Assembly: GCA_947497185.1 (NCBI GenBank) | Contig: CANMFL010000003.1 | Span: 454,404 to 518,403 of the forward strand | DNA from: an uncultured Paracoccaceae bacterium | GTDB lineage: Bacteria; Pseudomonadota; Alphaproteobacteria; Rhodobacterales; Rhodobacteraceae | DNA: 64,000 nucleotides | Reading direction: 5' to 3' | Shown: positions 9,417-18,085 of the stretch, in pieces | Layout of the letters: every line of letters begins with the position of its first letter | Position numbering within the stretch: the stretch's first letter is position 1 | Position numbers and translations under genes: made by a program | The notes under the pieces: model-generated | Told to the model about the DNA's origin: nothing | The model's input: the letters and a program-made list of their open reading frames with translations, nothing else | Databases searched by the model: none

Positions 9417-9881
9417 ATGTCGTCTGTGATTGAAACCAAACTTGCCGAACTCGGCGTGACTTTACCCGATGCGCCAGCCGCTGCGGGCAACTACGTCCCC
9501 TACGTGATCGCAGGTGATTTGGTGTTTGTGTCGGGCCAAATCGCGATGGACGCGACAGGGCCTTTGACCGGAAAACTGGGTGACGACTATACCGTTGACC
9601 AAGGGATTGCCGCTGCAAAAACATGCGCGATCAACCTGTTAACTCAATTGAAAGCCGCTTGTGACGGTGATCTGGATCGTTTGGTACGTGTGGTGAAACT
9701 GGGTGGTTTTGTGAACTCGACCCCTGATTTCACCGACCAACCCAAAGTGATCAATGGCGCGTCTGATTTTCTCGTAGAGGCGCTAGGCGATATCGGACGC
9801 CACGCCCGTGCAGCCGTCAGCGCACCTAGCTTGCCACTGGGCGTTGCTGTCGAAATCGACGCGGTGTTTCAGATCAAATGA
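9417..9881 (+). CDS. RidA/YjgF family protein
   Basis: A 154-aa protein of the YjgF/YER057c/UK114 family; RidA members hydrolyse reactive enamine/imine intermediates. Visible features are LVFVSGQIAMDATGPLTGKLG near the middle and SLPLGVAVEIDAVF at the C-terminus. It is longer than E. coli RidA (128 aa) and resembles the 150-160-aa subgroup often next to hydrolases. AAGGAG at 9405-9410 fixes the start at ATG 9417. Its stop overlaps the next gene by 4 nt. Confidence 0.9.
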   Translation: MSSVIETKLAELGVTLPDAPAAAGNYVPYVIAGDLVFVSGQIAMDATGPLTGKLGDDYTVDQGIAAAKTCAINLLTQLKAACDGDLDRLVRVVKLGGFVNSTPDFTDQPKVINGASDFLVEALGDIGRHARAAVSAPSLPLGVAVEIDAVFQIK

Positions 9882-10630
9882 AGCTGCCTACATCTTTCCT
9901 GACAAAGCCGATCACCCACCGCGCTTTGCATGACAAATCCGATGGTCGCCCCGAAAACTCAGTCGAGGCGATCACGACCGCGATTGAGGCCGGCTACGGT
10001 ATCGAGATTGATTTGCAGCTGTCGAAAGACGGTATACCGATGGTGTTCCACGACTACCATTTGGGGCGATTGACGGCTGAAACCGGACCAGTCGCACTGC
10101 GCACTGCTGCCGAATTGGGGCAAATCGTGCTGACAGGCGGCCAAACGGGTATCCCCACATTTGCAGAGGTGTTGGCGCTGGTGAATGGCCGCGTGCCGTT
10201 GCTGGTCGAGATCAAGGATCAAGATCTTCAGATGGGTGAAAACGTCGGGCTTTTGCAGCAGGTCGCCGCTGATGCGCTCGCGGATTACAAAGGCGACGTC
10301 GCGATTATGTCGTTCAATCCACATGCGGTTATGGCGTTTGGTGTCGCCTCCCCGACCATCCCGCGCGGCATTGTCACGTCGGATTATACCGCTACCGATT
10401 GGTCCACGATTCCTGCCGATGTGCGTGATCGTTTGCGTGATATTCCCGATTACGACCGCGCCGGTGCCTGCTTTATCAGCCACGAAGCCCGCGATCTGGG
10501 GCGTGATCGCGTTGCCGATCTGAAGGCTGCGGGTGCGAATGTGCTGTGCTGGACGATCAAATCGCCCGATCAAGAGGCGGAGGCACGAAAAGTTGCGGAT
10601 AACGTGACTTTTGAAGGCTATCTCGCTTGA
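9878..10630 (+). CDS. Glycerophosphodiester phosphodiesterase family protein
   Basis: A 250-aa TIM-barrel phosphodiesterase that would cleave deacylated phospholipids to glycerol 3-phosphate and an alcohol. The active-site signature is present: HRALHD near residue 15, PENSVEAI, the metal ligands EIDLQLSKDG and the second histidine in MVFHDYHLGRLT. The C-terminal strand VLCWTIKSP is also typical. There is no signal peptide, so it is cytoplasmic. It is coupled to the RidA gene by ATGA. Confidence 0.92.
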   Translation: MKLPTSFLTKPITHRALHDKSDGRPENSVEAITTAIEAGYGIEIDLQLSKDGIPMVFHDYHLGRLTAETGPVALRTAAELGQIVLTGGQTGIPTFAEVLALVNGRVPLLVEIKDQDLQMGENVGLLQQVAADALADYKGDVAIMSFNPHAVMAFGVASPTIPRGIVTSDYTATDWSTIPADVRDRLRDIPDYDRAGACFISHEARDLGRDRVADLKAAGANVLCWTIKSPDQEAEARKVADNVTFEGYLA

Positions 10631-10660
10631 CCCCCACCCAATTGCGCACAAATCAAGCCT

Positions 10661-11839
10661 ATGACTGACGACGCAATCGAGATTAACGCACACCCCGACC
10701 TGAGCACAATTGCGCAGGTCGATTGGGATGCTTGCGCGTGTCCCGAAGACGGGCGTCCCTTTGATCCGTTTACAACCTATCGCTTTATCAAAGCGTTAGA
10801 GGACAGCGGATCGGTTGGTCCCGGTACGGGCTGGCAGCCGCGTTATTTGACAGCTAAGGTTAACGGTCAGGTCATCGCTGTCGCGCCGCTTTATGCCAAA
10901 GGCCACTCGCAGGGCGAGTATATTTTCGATCACAACTGGGCTCATGCGTTTGAGAATGCGGGTGGTCGCTACTACCCGAAACTGCAACTCGCCGTGCCCT
11001 TTACGCCTGCAACGGGACGCCGATTTCTGACCCGCCCCGGTTTTGAAGTCGTCGGCATGTCCGCGATTGTCCAAGGCGCGATTCAGATTGCTGCAGATAA
11101 CCAATTATCGTCGGTCCACGTGACATTCTGCACCGAAGCCGAAGCAATTGCAGGTGAGGAAATGGGCCTACTGCCGCGCATTGGACAGCAGTTTCATTGG
11201 GAAAACGACGGCTACGCGGATTTTGACGGGTTTCTCGGCAGCCTTGCCAGTCGAAAACGCAAAAACATCCGCAAGGAACGCGCGCAGGCGAACGACTTTG
11301 GCGGTGATATTCTTATGCTGACGGGTGATGCTATTCAGCCCGAACATTGGGATGCGTTCTGGCAATTTTATCAGGACACCGGAAACCGCAAATGGGGGAC
11401 ACCCTACCTGACGCGTGCGTTTTTCGACATCGCCCAAGCGACATTGCGCGATGACATGCTGCTTTCACTAGCTGTCCGCGACGGGCAATACGTGGCGGGG
11501 GCGCTGAATTTTATCGGGCGCGAAACGCTATACGGACGCTATTGGGGCTGCATCGAACACCACGCCTGTCTGCACTTTGAGCTCTGTTATTACCGCGCTA
11601 TTGACTATGCGATTGAACACGGGCTGACGCGGGTCGAGGCAGGCGCACAGGGCGAACACAAACTTGCGCGGGGCTATTTGCCAGTTGCGACCCATTCGCT
11701 GCATTGGTTCAGCGACGCAGGTTTTCGCGATGCCGTCGGGAATTACCTACAAGCCGAACGTGATGCGGTGGATAACGAAATCGAAATACTGACCAACTAT
11801 GGCCCTTTCAAACGCGAAAACCGCGAGGAGCAACAATGA
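10661..11839 (+). CDS. GNAT superfamily acyltransferase, DUF482/BioF2-like
   Basis: A 392-aa cytosolic protein of the peptidogalycan/BioF2-like group (DUF482), built from two GNAT-like halves. Telling segments are [43 protein letters not shown] and the C-terminal [16 protein letters not shown]. The substrate of this family is not established. It follows the phosphodiesterase by 30 bp and overlaps phhB by 4 nt, so it is part of a plus-strand run from 9417 to 12986. Confidence 0.85.
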   Translation: MTDDAIEINAHPDLSTIAQVDWDACACPEDGRPFDPFTTYRFIKALEDSGSVGPGTGWQPRYLTAKVNGQVIAVAPLYAKGHSQGEYIFDHNWAHAFENAGGRYYPKLQLAVPFTPATGRRFLTRPGFEVVGMSAIVQGAIQIAADNQLSSVHVTFCTEAEAIAGEEMGLLPRIGQQFHWENDGYADFDGFLGSLASRKRKNIRKERAQANDFGGDILMLTGDAIQPEHWDAFWQFYQDTGNRKWGTPYLTRAFFDIAQATLRDDMLLSLAVRDGQYVAGALNFIGRETLYGRYWGCIEHHACLHFELCYYRAIDYAIEHGLTRVEAGAQGEHKLARGYLPVATHSLHWFSDAGFRDAVGNYLQAERDAVDNEIEILTNYGPFKRENREEQQ

Positions 11840-12135
11840 GCACGACATTGACAGCAGACGAACGTGAAACGCTGATTGCACCGCTTTTGGCGAACGGCTG
11901 GAGCATGGTTAACGGGCGTGATGCGATCCAAAAGACATATGTTTTTGGAAATTTCGTCGCGGCCTTTGGCTTTATGACCCAAGCTGCTATCTGGGCCGAG
12001 AAATTGAACCACCACCCCGAGTGGTCGAACGTTTACAAGACCGTCGATGTGACGCTGACCACGCATGATTGCGACGGGTTAAGCGCATTAGACGCAAAAT
12101 TGGGCGCAAAGATGGATGCGTTGGTTAAAGGATAA
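11836..12135 (+). CDS. phhB: 4a-hydroxytetrahydrobiopterin dehydratase
   Basis: A 99-aa pterin-4a-carbinolamine dehydratase that regenerates quinonoid dihydropterin after aromatic amino-acid hydroxylation. The family motif [25 protein letters not shown] is present with both catalytic histidines. No phenylalanine hydroxylase is nearby; such orphan copies are common and may serve other pterin or regulatory roles. It is translationally coupled (ATGA) to the upstream acyltransferase. Confidence 0.93.
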   Translation: MSTTLTADERETLIAPLLANGWSMVNGRDAIQKTYVFGNFVAAFGFMTQAAIWAEKLNHHPEWSNVYKTVDVTLTTHDCDGLSALDAKLGAKMDALVKG

Positions 12136-12137
12136 CT

Positions 12138-12986
12138 ATGGAAGACTTGTTAAATACTGAAATCGTAGACGGTAAAACGGTTGCGGACCTGTTCACGGTA
12201 GAATTTCTTGCCTCGGTTTTCGGATCGGTTGTCGCCGCACTGGTGATCCTGATTGTCGGATTTATGATCGGCGGCTGGGCACGGCGCAGGCTGGGACGCT
12301 TGGGTGAACAGTACAAACACCTTGACGAAACGCTGTTCAACTTCCTTGGGAATATCGCCCGCTACGTCATCATTGGCTTTGCATTCCTGTTTGTTCTCAA
12401 CACCTTCGGTGTGCAAACTACATCGTTTGTCGCTGTTGTCGGTGCCGCTGGTCTGGCGATTGGTCTGGCCTTGCAAGGCACATTGTCGAACGTTGCGGCT
12501 GGTGTGATGATCATCTTTTTCCGCCCGATCAAGCTGGGTGATTTTGTCGAAGTGAACGGCAGAATGGGCACCGTCAAAGACATCACATTGAACTACACCG
12601 AACTTGCGTCAGTCGGAAATGTGCAGATCATCATTCCGAACTCCGAAGTATGGGGCAACACGATTGAGAACTATTCGGTTTACACGACTCGTCGTGCGGA
12701 ATGGACGTTTGGCGTGGGCTACGGTGCGAACCTCAAGGACGCTGAACAGATCATTCACGATACGATCTTGGCCGATGAACGGTCCCACGCAGAGCCCGCA
12801 CCCTTTGTGCAGGTCAACAATCTGAACGACAGCTCTGTTGATTTCTTGGTGCGCGTTTGGTGTGATTCAGCCGTGTACTTCCAGTTCCAAGCGGACATGA
12901 AGCGGCGCGTCAAAGAGGCGTTGGATGCGGGCGGGATCGACATTCCGTTCCCGACAAGAACGCTTATCCAAGTCAAAGAAGACTGA
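12138..12986 (+). CDS. mscS: Small-conductance mechanosensitive channel, MscS family
   Basis: A 282-aa inner-membrane channel that releases solutes on hypoosmotic shock. Three membrane helices are visible (about 25-48, 72-93, 97-130). The pore-lining third helix has the Gly/Ala-rich pattern VGAAGLAIGLALQGTLSNVAAG, followed by IIFFRPIKLGDFVEV and the beta domain with IIIPNSEVWGNTI. Length is close to E. coli MscS (286 aa). A terminator follows immediately. Confidence 0.95.
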   Translation: MEDLLNTEIVDGKTVADLFTVEFLASVFGSVVAALVILIVGFMIGGWARRRLGRLGEQYKHLDETLFNFLGNIARYVIIGFAFLFVLNTFGVQTTSFVAVVGAAGLAIGLALQGTLSNVAAGVMIIFFRPIKLGDFVEVNGRMGTVKDITLNYTELASVGNVQIIIPNSEVWGNTIENYSVYTTRRAEWTFGVGYGANLKDAEQIIHDTILADERSHAEPAPFVQVNNLNDSSVDFLVRVWCDSAVYFQFQADMKRRVKEALDAGGIDIPFPTRTLIQVKED

Positions 12987-12992
12987 TAGATT

Positions 12993-13022
12993 GGGCGCGG
13001 CGTCAAAACCGCGCCCCTTTTT
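12993..13022 (+). terminator. Rho-independent terminator after mscS
   Basis: GGGCGCGG (12993-13000) pairs with CCGCGCCC (13009-13016), loop CGTCAAAA, followed by CTTTTTC. It ends the plus-strand operon and lies only 3 bp from the convergent peroxiredoxin stop, so it may also slow minus-strand readthrough. Confidence 0.85.
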
Positions 13023-13024
13023 CT

Positions 13025-13513
13025 TTAGATCATCGCCAGCAGTGATTCACCGCCAGAGATATCACATTCGCCAGGGCTGGATTCTTCGCCCAGCGCAGTC
13101 ACGACACCGTTATCCACAACCATCGCATAGCGCTTTGAGCGCCCGATTAGGCCCGCAGGAGGTGCGCTGAAATCCATGCCGATGGCTTTGGTGAACGCGC
13201 CGTCGGCGTCGCCCAGCATCGTGATGCCAGCTTCAGCAGCACCCGTGCTTTCGCCCCACGCCTGCATCACAAACGGGTCGTTAACCGATACGCAGATGAT
13301 TTCATCAACGCCTTTGGCCGCAAAATCGTCCTTGGTCCGCATAAAGCTAGGCACATGCGACGTTGTGCAAACGCCCGTATACGCGCCCGGCAAGCCGAAG
13401 ATCACAACTTTGCGGTCTGTCAATTTTTCTGACAACTGAACGCTGGCAGGACCTTCTTCGCCCATAAACAGCAATGTAGCGTCGGGCAGTGTTGCCCCTT
13501 TTGAAATCGTCAT
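13025..13513 (-). CDS. Peroxiredoxin (Prx5-like)
   Basis: A 162-aa thiol peroxidase that reduces hydrogen peroxide and organic hydroperoxides. The peroxidatic cysteine is C49 in the active-site motif PGAYTGVCTTSHVP. Length and the C-terminal CDISGGESLL resemble the Prx5/atypical two-cysteine group. I start at ATG 13513 with AAGGA seven bases upstream, not at the in-frame start 93 bp further upstream. It is divergent from the ferredoxin-reductase-like gene at 13600. Confidence 0.94.
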   Translation of the reverse strand: MTISKGATLPDATLLFMGEEGPASVQLSEKLTDRKVVIFGLPGAYTGVCTTSHVPSFMRTKDDFAAKGVDEIICVSVNDPFVMQAWGESTGAAEAGITMLGDADGAFTKAIGMDFSAPPAGLIGRSKRYAMVVDNGVVTALGEESSPGECDISGGESLLAMI

Positions 13514-13599
13514 GATTACGTCCTTGTTTTGATTGCACCTGTTGTTGCCAACAATATAGGCTTGGCGAGTAATCAAAACCAGTTCAAGGACACAATTGT

Positions 13600-14808
13600 A
13601 TGTCACATGTCGTCGTCATCGGTGCGGGCCAAGCCGGATCATCTTGTGTAGCAAAGCTGCGCACCGACGGATTTGACGGCGAAATCACGCTTGTCGGCGG
13701 TGAACCTGTGCCGCCATATCAGCGCCCACCGCTGTCAAAGGCTTATTTAATGGGGGAAATGGCAGAAGAGCGGCTGTATCTGCGCCCTGCCAGTTTTTAC
13801 GCCGACAACGATATCACCCTGCGCCTGTCCACTCGAGCGACTGCGATTGATCCGGCTGCGAAAACGGTGACGCTCGAAAATACCGAAATATTAAGCTACG
13901 ATCACCTCGTTCTGACCACCGGCGCGCATCCACGAACCTTGCCTAGCGCGATTGGTGGCGATCTGGGCAACGTATTTTCCGTGCGCGATCTGGCTGATGC
14001 GGATGCCATGGCGCCTGCATTCGCTTCCGGCAAAAAAGCGTTGATCATCGGCGGGGGGTACATCGGCCTAGAGGCAGCAGCAGTTGCTGCCAAACGCGGC
14101 GTTAATGTCACCTTGGTCGAGATGTCAGACCGGATTTTACAGCGCGTTGCAGCCCCTGAAACCTCTGACTACTTCCGCACATTGCATACCGCGCATGGTG
14201 TGAAAGTCCTCGAAGGCATCGGTTTGAACCGCTTGATCGGCGATGACGCGGTCACAGGTGCTATCCTCAGCGATGGCACAGAAATACCTGTCGATTTCGC
14301 GGTTGTCGGCGTTGGCATTACGCCTGCCACGATCCTTGCCGAAGGGGCTGGTTTAACCATCGACAACGGTATTGCAACTAACGTGATGGGGCAGACGTCT
14401 GACCCTGCGATTTGGGCGGCGGGCGATTGCGCCTCTGCGCCGCTGAACGGCCAGCAGGTCAGGATAGAAAGCGTTGGGAACGCCATTGATCACGCTGAAA
14501 TCGTGGCGAAAAATATCGTCGGGGCCGCGACGCCTTATATCCCCACGCCTTGGTTCTGGTCAGATCAATACGACTGTAAATTGCAAATCGCGGGCCTGAA
14601 CGCCGGATACGACGCGGTTTATGCGCGCGTGACAGGCGATGCACGGTCGCATTGGTATTACAAAGGCGATCAGTTGATTGCCGTCGATGCAATGAACGAC
14701 GCGCGCAACTACATGATCGGAAAACGCTTGATAGAAGCAGGCAAAAGCCCCGCGCCCAACCAGATCACCGATCCCACAACCGACATGAAAGCACTGCTCA
14801 AAGCATGA
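13600..14808 (+). CDS. FAD-dependent ferredoxin reductase-like oxidoreductase
   Basis: A 402-aa NAD(P)H- and FAD-binding reductase of the rubredoxin/ferredoxin reductase family, as in putidaredoxin-reductase-type enzymes that feed electrons to [2Fe-2S] ferredoxins for P450s or dioxygenases. An N-terminal FAD Rossmann fold has GAGQAGSSC. A central NAD fold has IIGGGYIGLEAA. A second FAD motif lies in DPAIWAAGDCAS. The C-terminal domain begins FWSDQYDCKLQIAG. No ferredoxin or P450 gene is adjacent, so the partner is unknown. Its stop overlaps rsmD. Confidence 0.92.
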   Translation: MSHVVVIGAGQAGSSCVAKLRTDGFDGEITLVGGEPVPPYQRPPLSKAYLMGEMAEERLYLRPASFYADNDITLRLSTRATAIDPAAKTVTLENTEILSYDHLVLTTGAHPRTLPSAIGGDLGNVFSVRDLADADAMAPAFASGKKALIIGGGYIGLEAAAVAAKRGVNVTLVEMSDRILQRVAAPETSDYFRTLHTAHGVKVLEGIGLNRLIGDDAVTGAILSDGTEIPVDFAVVGVGITPATILAEGAGLTIDNGIATNVMGQTSDPAIWAAGDCASAPLNGQQVRIESVGNAIDHAEIVAKNIVGAATPYIPTPWFWSDQYDCKLQIAGLNAGYDAVYARVTGDARSHWYYKGDQLIAVDAMNDARNYMIGKRLIEAGKSPAPNQITDPTTDMKALLKA

Positions 14809-15365
14809 GAATCATTGGCGGACAGCATCGCGGGTTGAATTTGGCCGACGTGGGAAAAGGCGATGTAGCCGCGCATTTGCGGCCCACATCTGATCGCGTG
14901 CGCGAGAGCCTGTTCAACGTCTTGCAGGGCGGCAAGTACGGAAATCCCATCGACGGGGCGCGTGTGTTGGACTTGTTCGCGGGCACGGGCGCATTGGGGC
15001 TAGAAGCATTATCGCGCGGTGCCGCCTATGCCACGTTCGTTGATAGCGGACGTGTCGCGCAAAAGCTAATTACCGAAAATATCAACAAATGTAGGCGCAG
15101 TTCGGATACAAAGCTACTGACCTGCGACACCAATGACCTGCCGCGTGCGGACACCCCCTGCGACCTGATTTTCGCTGATCCGCCCTACGGTCAGGGCCTC
15201 GGTCCCGCCGCATTGCGGGCTGCCAAATCCACGGGATGGATCGCAGACAACGCGCTGATTGTGCTGGAAGACAACGCCGCCCTGCCCGCACCCCCCAGAT
15301 TTCGCAAACTAGACCAACGACGCTACGGCGACACATGGATCACACTACTGGAGCCGAACGCATGA
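14805..15365 (+). CDS. rsmD: 16S rRNA (guanine(966)-N2)-methyltransferase RsmD
   Basis: A 186-aa SAM-dependent methyltransferase that modifies G966 of 16S rRNA. MRIIGGQHRGLNL at the N-terminus, LRPTSDRVRESLFNVL, the SAM-binding LDLFAGTGALGLEALSRGA and the catalytic DPPYGQG are all canonical. The start ATG 14805 overlaps the upstream stop (ATGA); the 51-codon in-frame extension upstream is antisense-like noise. The stop overlaps the next HAD gene. Confidence 0.96.
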   Translation: MRIIGGQHRGLNLADVGKGDVAAHLRPTSDRVRESLFNVLQGGKYGNPIDGARVLDLFAGTGALGLEALSRGAAYATFVDSGRVAQKLITENINKCRRSSDTKLLTCDTNDLPRADTPCDLIFADPPYGQGLGPAALRAAKSTGWIADNALIVLEDNAALPAPPRFRKLDQRRYGDTWITLLEPNA

Positions 15366-16015
15366 CCGTCAAATTTGTTATTTTCGATTGCGATGGCGTT
15401 CTGGTGGATACGGAACCTACGACAAATCGGGTCATTGCCTCTGATCTTGTGAAGCGTGGTTTGACGTTAAGCGATCACGAAATCGGCGAGCTGTTCGTCG
15501 GAGGGACCATCGAGGGCGTGTCAAAACGCGCCCGCAAAATGGGGGCCGCTATCCCCAACGATTGGGTCGAAACGATATACGCCAAGATGTTCAAAGAATT
15601 CAGCAGCGGCGTCAGCGTTTTCGACGAGGTTGATGTGTTTCTCGACGCGCTTGCCGCCCAAGGGATCGCGATTGCGATTGCCTCAAACGGGCCGTTGGAC
15701 AAGATGGAAATCACCCTGGCCCCATCGGGTCTGAAAGCGCGCTTTGGCAGTCAGATTTACTCTGGCCACGACTACACGCCGAAACCCGCGCCGGACATGA
15801 TCCTGCATGCGATGCAGGTTGCTGGCGTCGCGGCGGACGAGACGGTGTTCATTGATGACAGCGCAACAGGGGCAAGTGCTGGCTTGGCTGCAGGTGTGCG
15901 CACGTTCGGTTTCGATCCAAGCCGCAAGTTCACGCAATTGGGTGAATTGGCCGTAAATAAAGTCGGATCGATGCGGGAAATAGCAGGGCTGATCGGCGTG
16001 GCGATGCCCGCATAA
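15362..16015 (+). CDS. HAD superfamily phosphatase (phosphoglycolate phosphatase-like)
   Basis: A 217-aa HAD hydrolase with a helical cap (subfamily IA). Motif I is FDCDGVLVDTE (nucleophile D8), motif II is IASNG, the lysine is in DYTPKPAPDM and motif IV is VFIDDSATG. The physiological substrate, probably a small sugar phosphate or phosphoglycolate, cannot be told from the motifs. The start ATG 15362 overlaps the rsmD stop (ATGA). Confidence 0.92.
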   Translation: MTVKFVIFDCDGVLVDTEPTTNRVIASDLVKRGLTLSDHEIGELFVGGTIEGVSKRARKMGAAIPNDWVETIYAKMFKEFSSGVSVFDEVDVFLDALAAQGIAIAIASNGPLDKMEITLAPSGLKARFGSQIYSGHDYTPKPAPDMILHAMQVAGVAADETVFIDDSATGASAGLAAGVRTFGFDPSRKFTQLGELAVNKVGSMREIAGLIGVAMPA

Positions 16016-16048
16016 TCATCCGAACCCGCGGCGCCTGCCGCTTCTGCA

Positions 16049-16417
16049 ATGCCCGAACAGCCCGACCACTTTTGCCCCGGCTGCGGCGTAGAACGCACAT
16101 TCCACGCCCGCTATCCTTGGCACTTTTGCGACGATTGCTGTCGCACCGCAGTCGACGGCGAGGGGCGCAAAATCCACACATTCAATATCGATCTCGGTGG
16201 TGGGTTCGGGTTCCGCATTGAGGGCGAAACCCAAAGCTATTCCTGTGGCGGCATCCTCGCAAAGATCAACAACCGCCCCGTCCTCATCAGAGACGCCTAC
16301 ATGGGCGGGATCGTTGCACAACCTTGGACGACTTGCTCGACTGCTGGCACGCCAAACAGAACCCACAATTCGCTGCTGCCAGATGCGACAAAGGACGTCC
16401 TCAGGCCGATCAAATAA
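16049..16417 (+). CDS. Cysteine-rich (CxxC) hypothetical protein, possibly frameshifted near its C-terminus
   Basis: 122 aa as read. The N-terminal 35 residues carry two zinc-ribbon-like pairs, CPGCG and CDDCC, then DGEGRKIHTFNIDLGGGFGF and a strand-rich part ending AYMGGIVAQP. After VAQP (about 16322) the frame turns Thr/Pro-rich. The +2 frame instead gives a natural-looking helix LDDLLDCWHAKQNPQF. One inserted base at CAACC|TTGG would join the two. Either the gene is frameshifted or it simply ends near here. Function is unknown; the first half suggests metal binding. Confidence 0.6.
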   Translation: MPEQPDHFCPGCGVERTFHARYPWHFCDDCCRTAVDGEGRKIHTFNIDLGGGFGFRIEGETQSYSCGGILAKINNRPVLIRDAYMGGIVAQPWTTCSTAGTPNRTHNSLLPDATKDVLRPIK

Positions 16418-16423
16418 GGTCGC

Positions 16424-17236
16424 TTACACCTCGTAAGTCGGGTGGAATTTACCCGATGGCGACAGCGTAAAGATTTCCGCACCTTGCGCGGTGATCCCGA
16501 TGGAATGCTCGAACTGAGCCGATAGACTCTTGTCGCGGGTCACTGCGGTCCAATCATCGGCCAGTACTTTGGTCTCAGGGCGACCCAAGTTGATCATCGG
16601 CTCGATAGTAAAGAACATGCCCTCTTCCAGCACAGCACCTGTACCAGCACGACCGTAGTGCAACACATTTGGCGGCGCATGGAACACGCGCCCTAGCCCG
16701 TGACCGCAAAAATCGCGGACGACAGACATACGGTTGCTCTCAGCGTAAGCTTGGATCGCATGACCAATATCACCAAAGGTATTGCCAGGTTTTGCGGCCT
16801 CGATTCCCTTCATCAGCGCGTCATGCGTGACCTGAACCAGCCGCTCTGCCTTGCGGGACATCTTGCCCGCCACATACATCCGCGACGTATCACCGAACCA
16901 GCCATCAACGATAACCGTGACGTCGATATTCAAAATATCACCGTCCTTAAGAACCTTTTCGCCCGGAATACCGTGACACACGACATGGTTCACAGAAATA
17001 CAGCTCGCGTGCTGATACCCTTTGTACCCAATGGTCGCAGAGGTCGCACCGGCAAGCTCGACTTGCTCCGTGATGAACTGATCCAACGCCGCAGTCGCGA
17101 TACCCGGCGCGACCAATGCAGCAACATCATCCAGAATTTGCGCGGCCAAACGGCCCGCCTTGTTCATGCCGGCAAAACCATCCGCATCATAAATCCGGAT
17201 ACCGTCTTTGGTCACGCTGCCTTTGTTCGTCATCAT
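16424..17236 (-). CDS. map: Methionine aminopeptidase, type I
   Basis: A 270-aa metalloprotease that removes the initiator methionine from nascent proteins. Metal-ligand motifs are present: VCHGIPGEKVLKDGDILNIDVTV, GWFGDTSRMY, GHGLGRVFHAPPNVLHYG, FTIEPMI and FEHSIGIT. GAGGA upstream fixes the start at ATG 17236 (MMTNKG); the longer frame upstream is not used. The start forms an ATGA overlap with a short open frame that follows the sfsA stop in the sfsA reading frame (17233-17343). It is co-oriented with sfsA. Confidence 0.96.
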   Translation of the reverse strand: MMTNKGSVTKDGIRIYDADGFAGMNKAGRLAAQILDDVAALVAPGIATAALDQFITEQVELAGATSATIGYKGYQHASCISVNHVVCHGIPGEKVLKDGDILNIDVTVIVDGWFGDTSRMYVAGKMSRKAERLVQVTHDALMKGIEAAKPGNTFGDIGHAIQAYAESNRMSVVRDFCGHGLGRVFHAPPNVLHYGRAGTGAVLEEGMFFTIEPMINLGRPETKVLADDWTAVTRDKSLSAQFEHSIGITAQGAEIFTLSPSGKFHPTYEV

Positions 17237-17343
17237 ATCGTCCTCAACACCTTTTCCGCGACATAAGCGATCACGCCCAACAAAACCAGTGGGGTGCGGC
17301 ACTTCGTTTCTTTGACTTCTTCCAAATCCTCGCCGAAGGCATC
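17233..17343 (-). other. Short open frame between sfsA and map (possible small protein or sfsA C-terminal extension)
   Basis: Directly after the sfsA TAG the same frame stays open for 36 codons (DAFGEDLEEVKETKC, then a hydrophobic PLVLLGVIAYVAEKVL) and stops at TGA 17235-17233, overlapping the map ATG as ATGA. It has no ATG; a TTG (EDL, with GAGGA too close) or a TAG readthrough would be needed. The amphipathic-to-hydrophobic pattern looks protein-like. Coding status is uncertain. Confidence 0.3.
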
Positions 17344-18045
17344 CTAAGGCGCAACAAAATCCAACGGGTTGCGTATATCAACACCCAGCGGTGAAATCGC
17401 ACAATCAAACACCATCACCTCAACCCCAGCAGCTGTTGCATCGCGAAACGCCTGCGCATAAGCGGCGTCGATGTCCGCGGCCAAGGTGAAGCCCGCGCAA
17501 TCCGTCCGTTGCACCAAGTACAACATCACAGCGCGGTGCCCCTCGCGGACCATCTGCGACAACTCGCGCAAGTGCTTTGCCCCGCGCGTCGTGACTGAAT
17601 CAGGGAACTCGGCCAATCCGGCCCGTCGCGAAAGCGTGACGCTTTTCACCTCGACATAGGTATCTGGCCCCTGCCCTGTCAGCAAAAAATCAATGCGGGA
17701 ATTCTCGCCATATTTTACCTCGGGCCGTACCAGATCATAATCCAGTCCGACCACCTGATGCGCCATAAACGCCGCTTTTAAGGCGCGATTCGGCGCCGAC
17801 GTATCAACACCCGTAAAATGTCCGTTCTCGTGATCCACCAACCGCCAGCCATATTTCAGCTTTTTCTTCGGATCATCGTTCGGCTCTAGCCAAACCTTCG
17901 TATCCGGTTCCGCTAGCCCCATCATTGAGCCGGGGTTCGCGCAATGGGCCACGATTTCGGTGCCATCCTCCAGCCGCATATCGGACAGAAACCGTTTGTA
18001 GCGACGGATCAGGCGGGCGGGGATAAGGGGTGTGGCAAACTGCAT
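17344..18045 (-). CDS. sfsA: DNA/RNA nuclease SfsA
   Basis: A 233-aa member of the SfsA family, first known as a sugar-fermentation stimulation protein and now annotated as a nuclease. Hallmarks are LIRRYKRFLSDMRLEDG, AHCANPGSMMGL, ENSRIDFLL, YVEVKSVTL and the C-terminal DCAISPLGVDI. The catalytic D/E-x-K (VEVKS) is retained. I start at ATG 18045 because the family begins right at this MQFATPLIPARLI segment. It is divergent from the CinA-like gene with 40 bp between starts, and is followed by map. Confidence 0.94.
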   Translation of the reverse strand: MQFATPLIPARLIRRYKRFLSDMRLEDGTEIVAHCANPGSMMGLAEPDTKVWLEPNDDPKKKLKYGWRLVDHENGHFTGVDTSAPNRALKAAFMAHQVVGLDYDLVRPEVKYGENSRIDFLLTGQGPDTYVEVKSVTLSRRAGLAEFPDSVTTRGAKHLRELSQMVREGHRAVMLYLVQRTDCAGFTLAADIDAAYAQAFRDATAAGVEVMVFDCAISPLGVDIRNPLDFVAP

Positions 18046-18085
18046 AAGCCGTTCTATAACATGGGTAACATCAAGGAGACCACCG

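Noticed and set aside
9959..10693. 244-aa minus-strand open frame opposite the glycerophosphodiesterase
   Set aside because: Antisense shadow of a gene with an intact active site; no ribosome site or recognisable motif.
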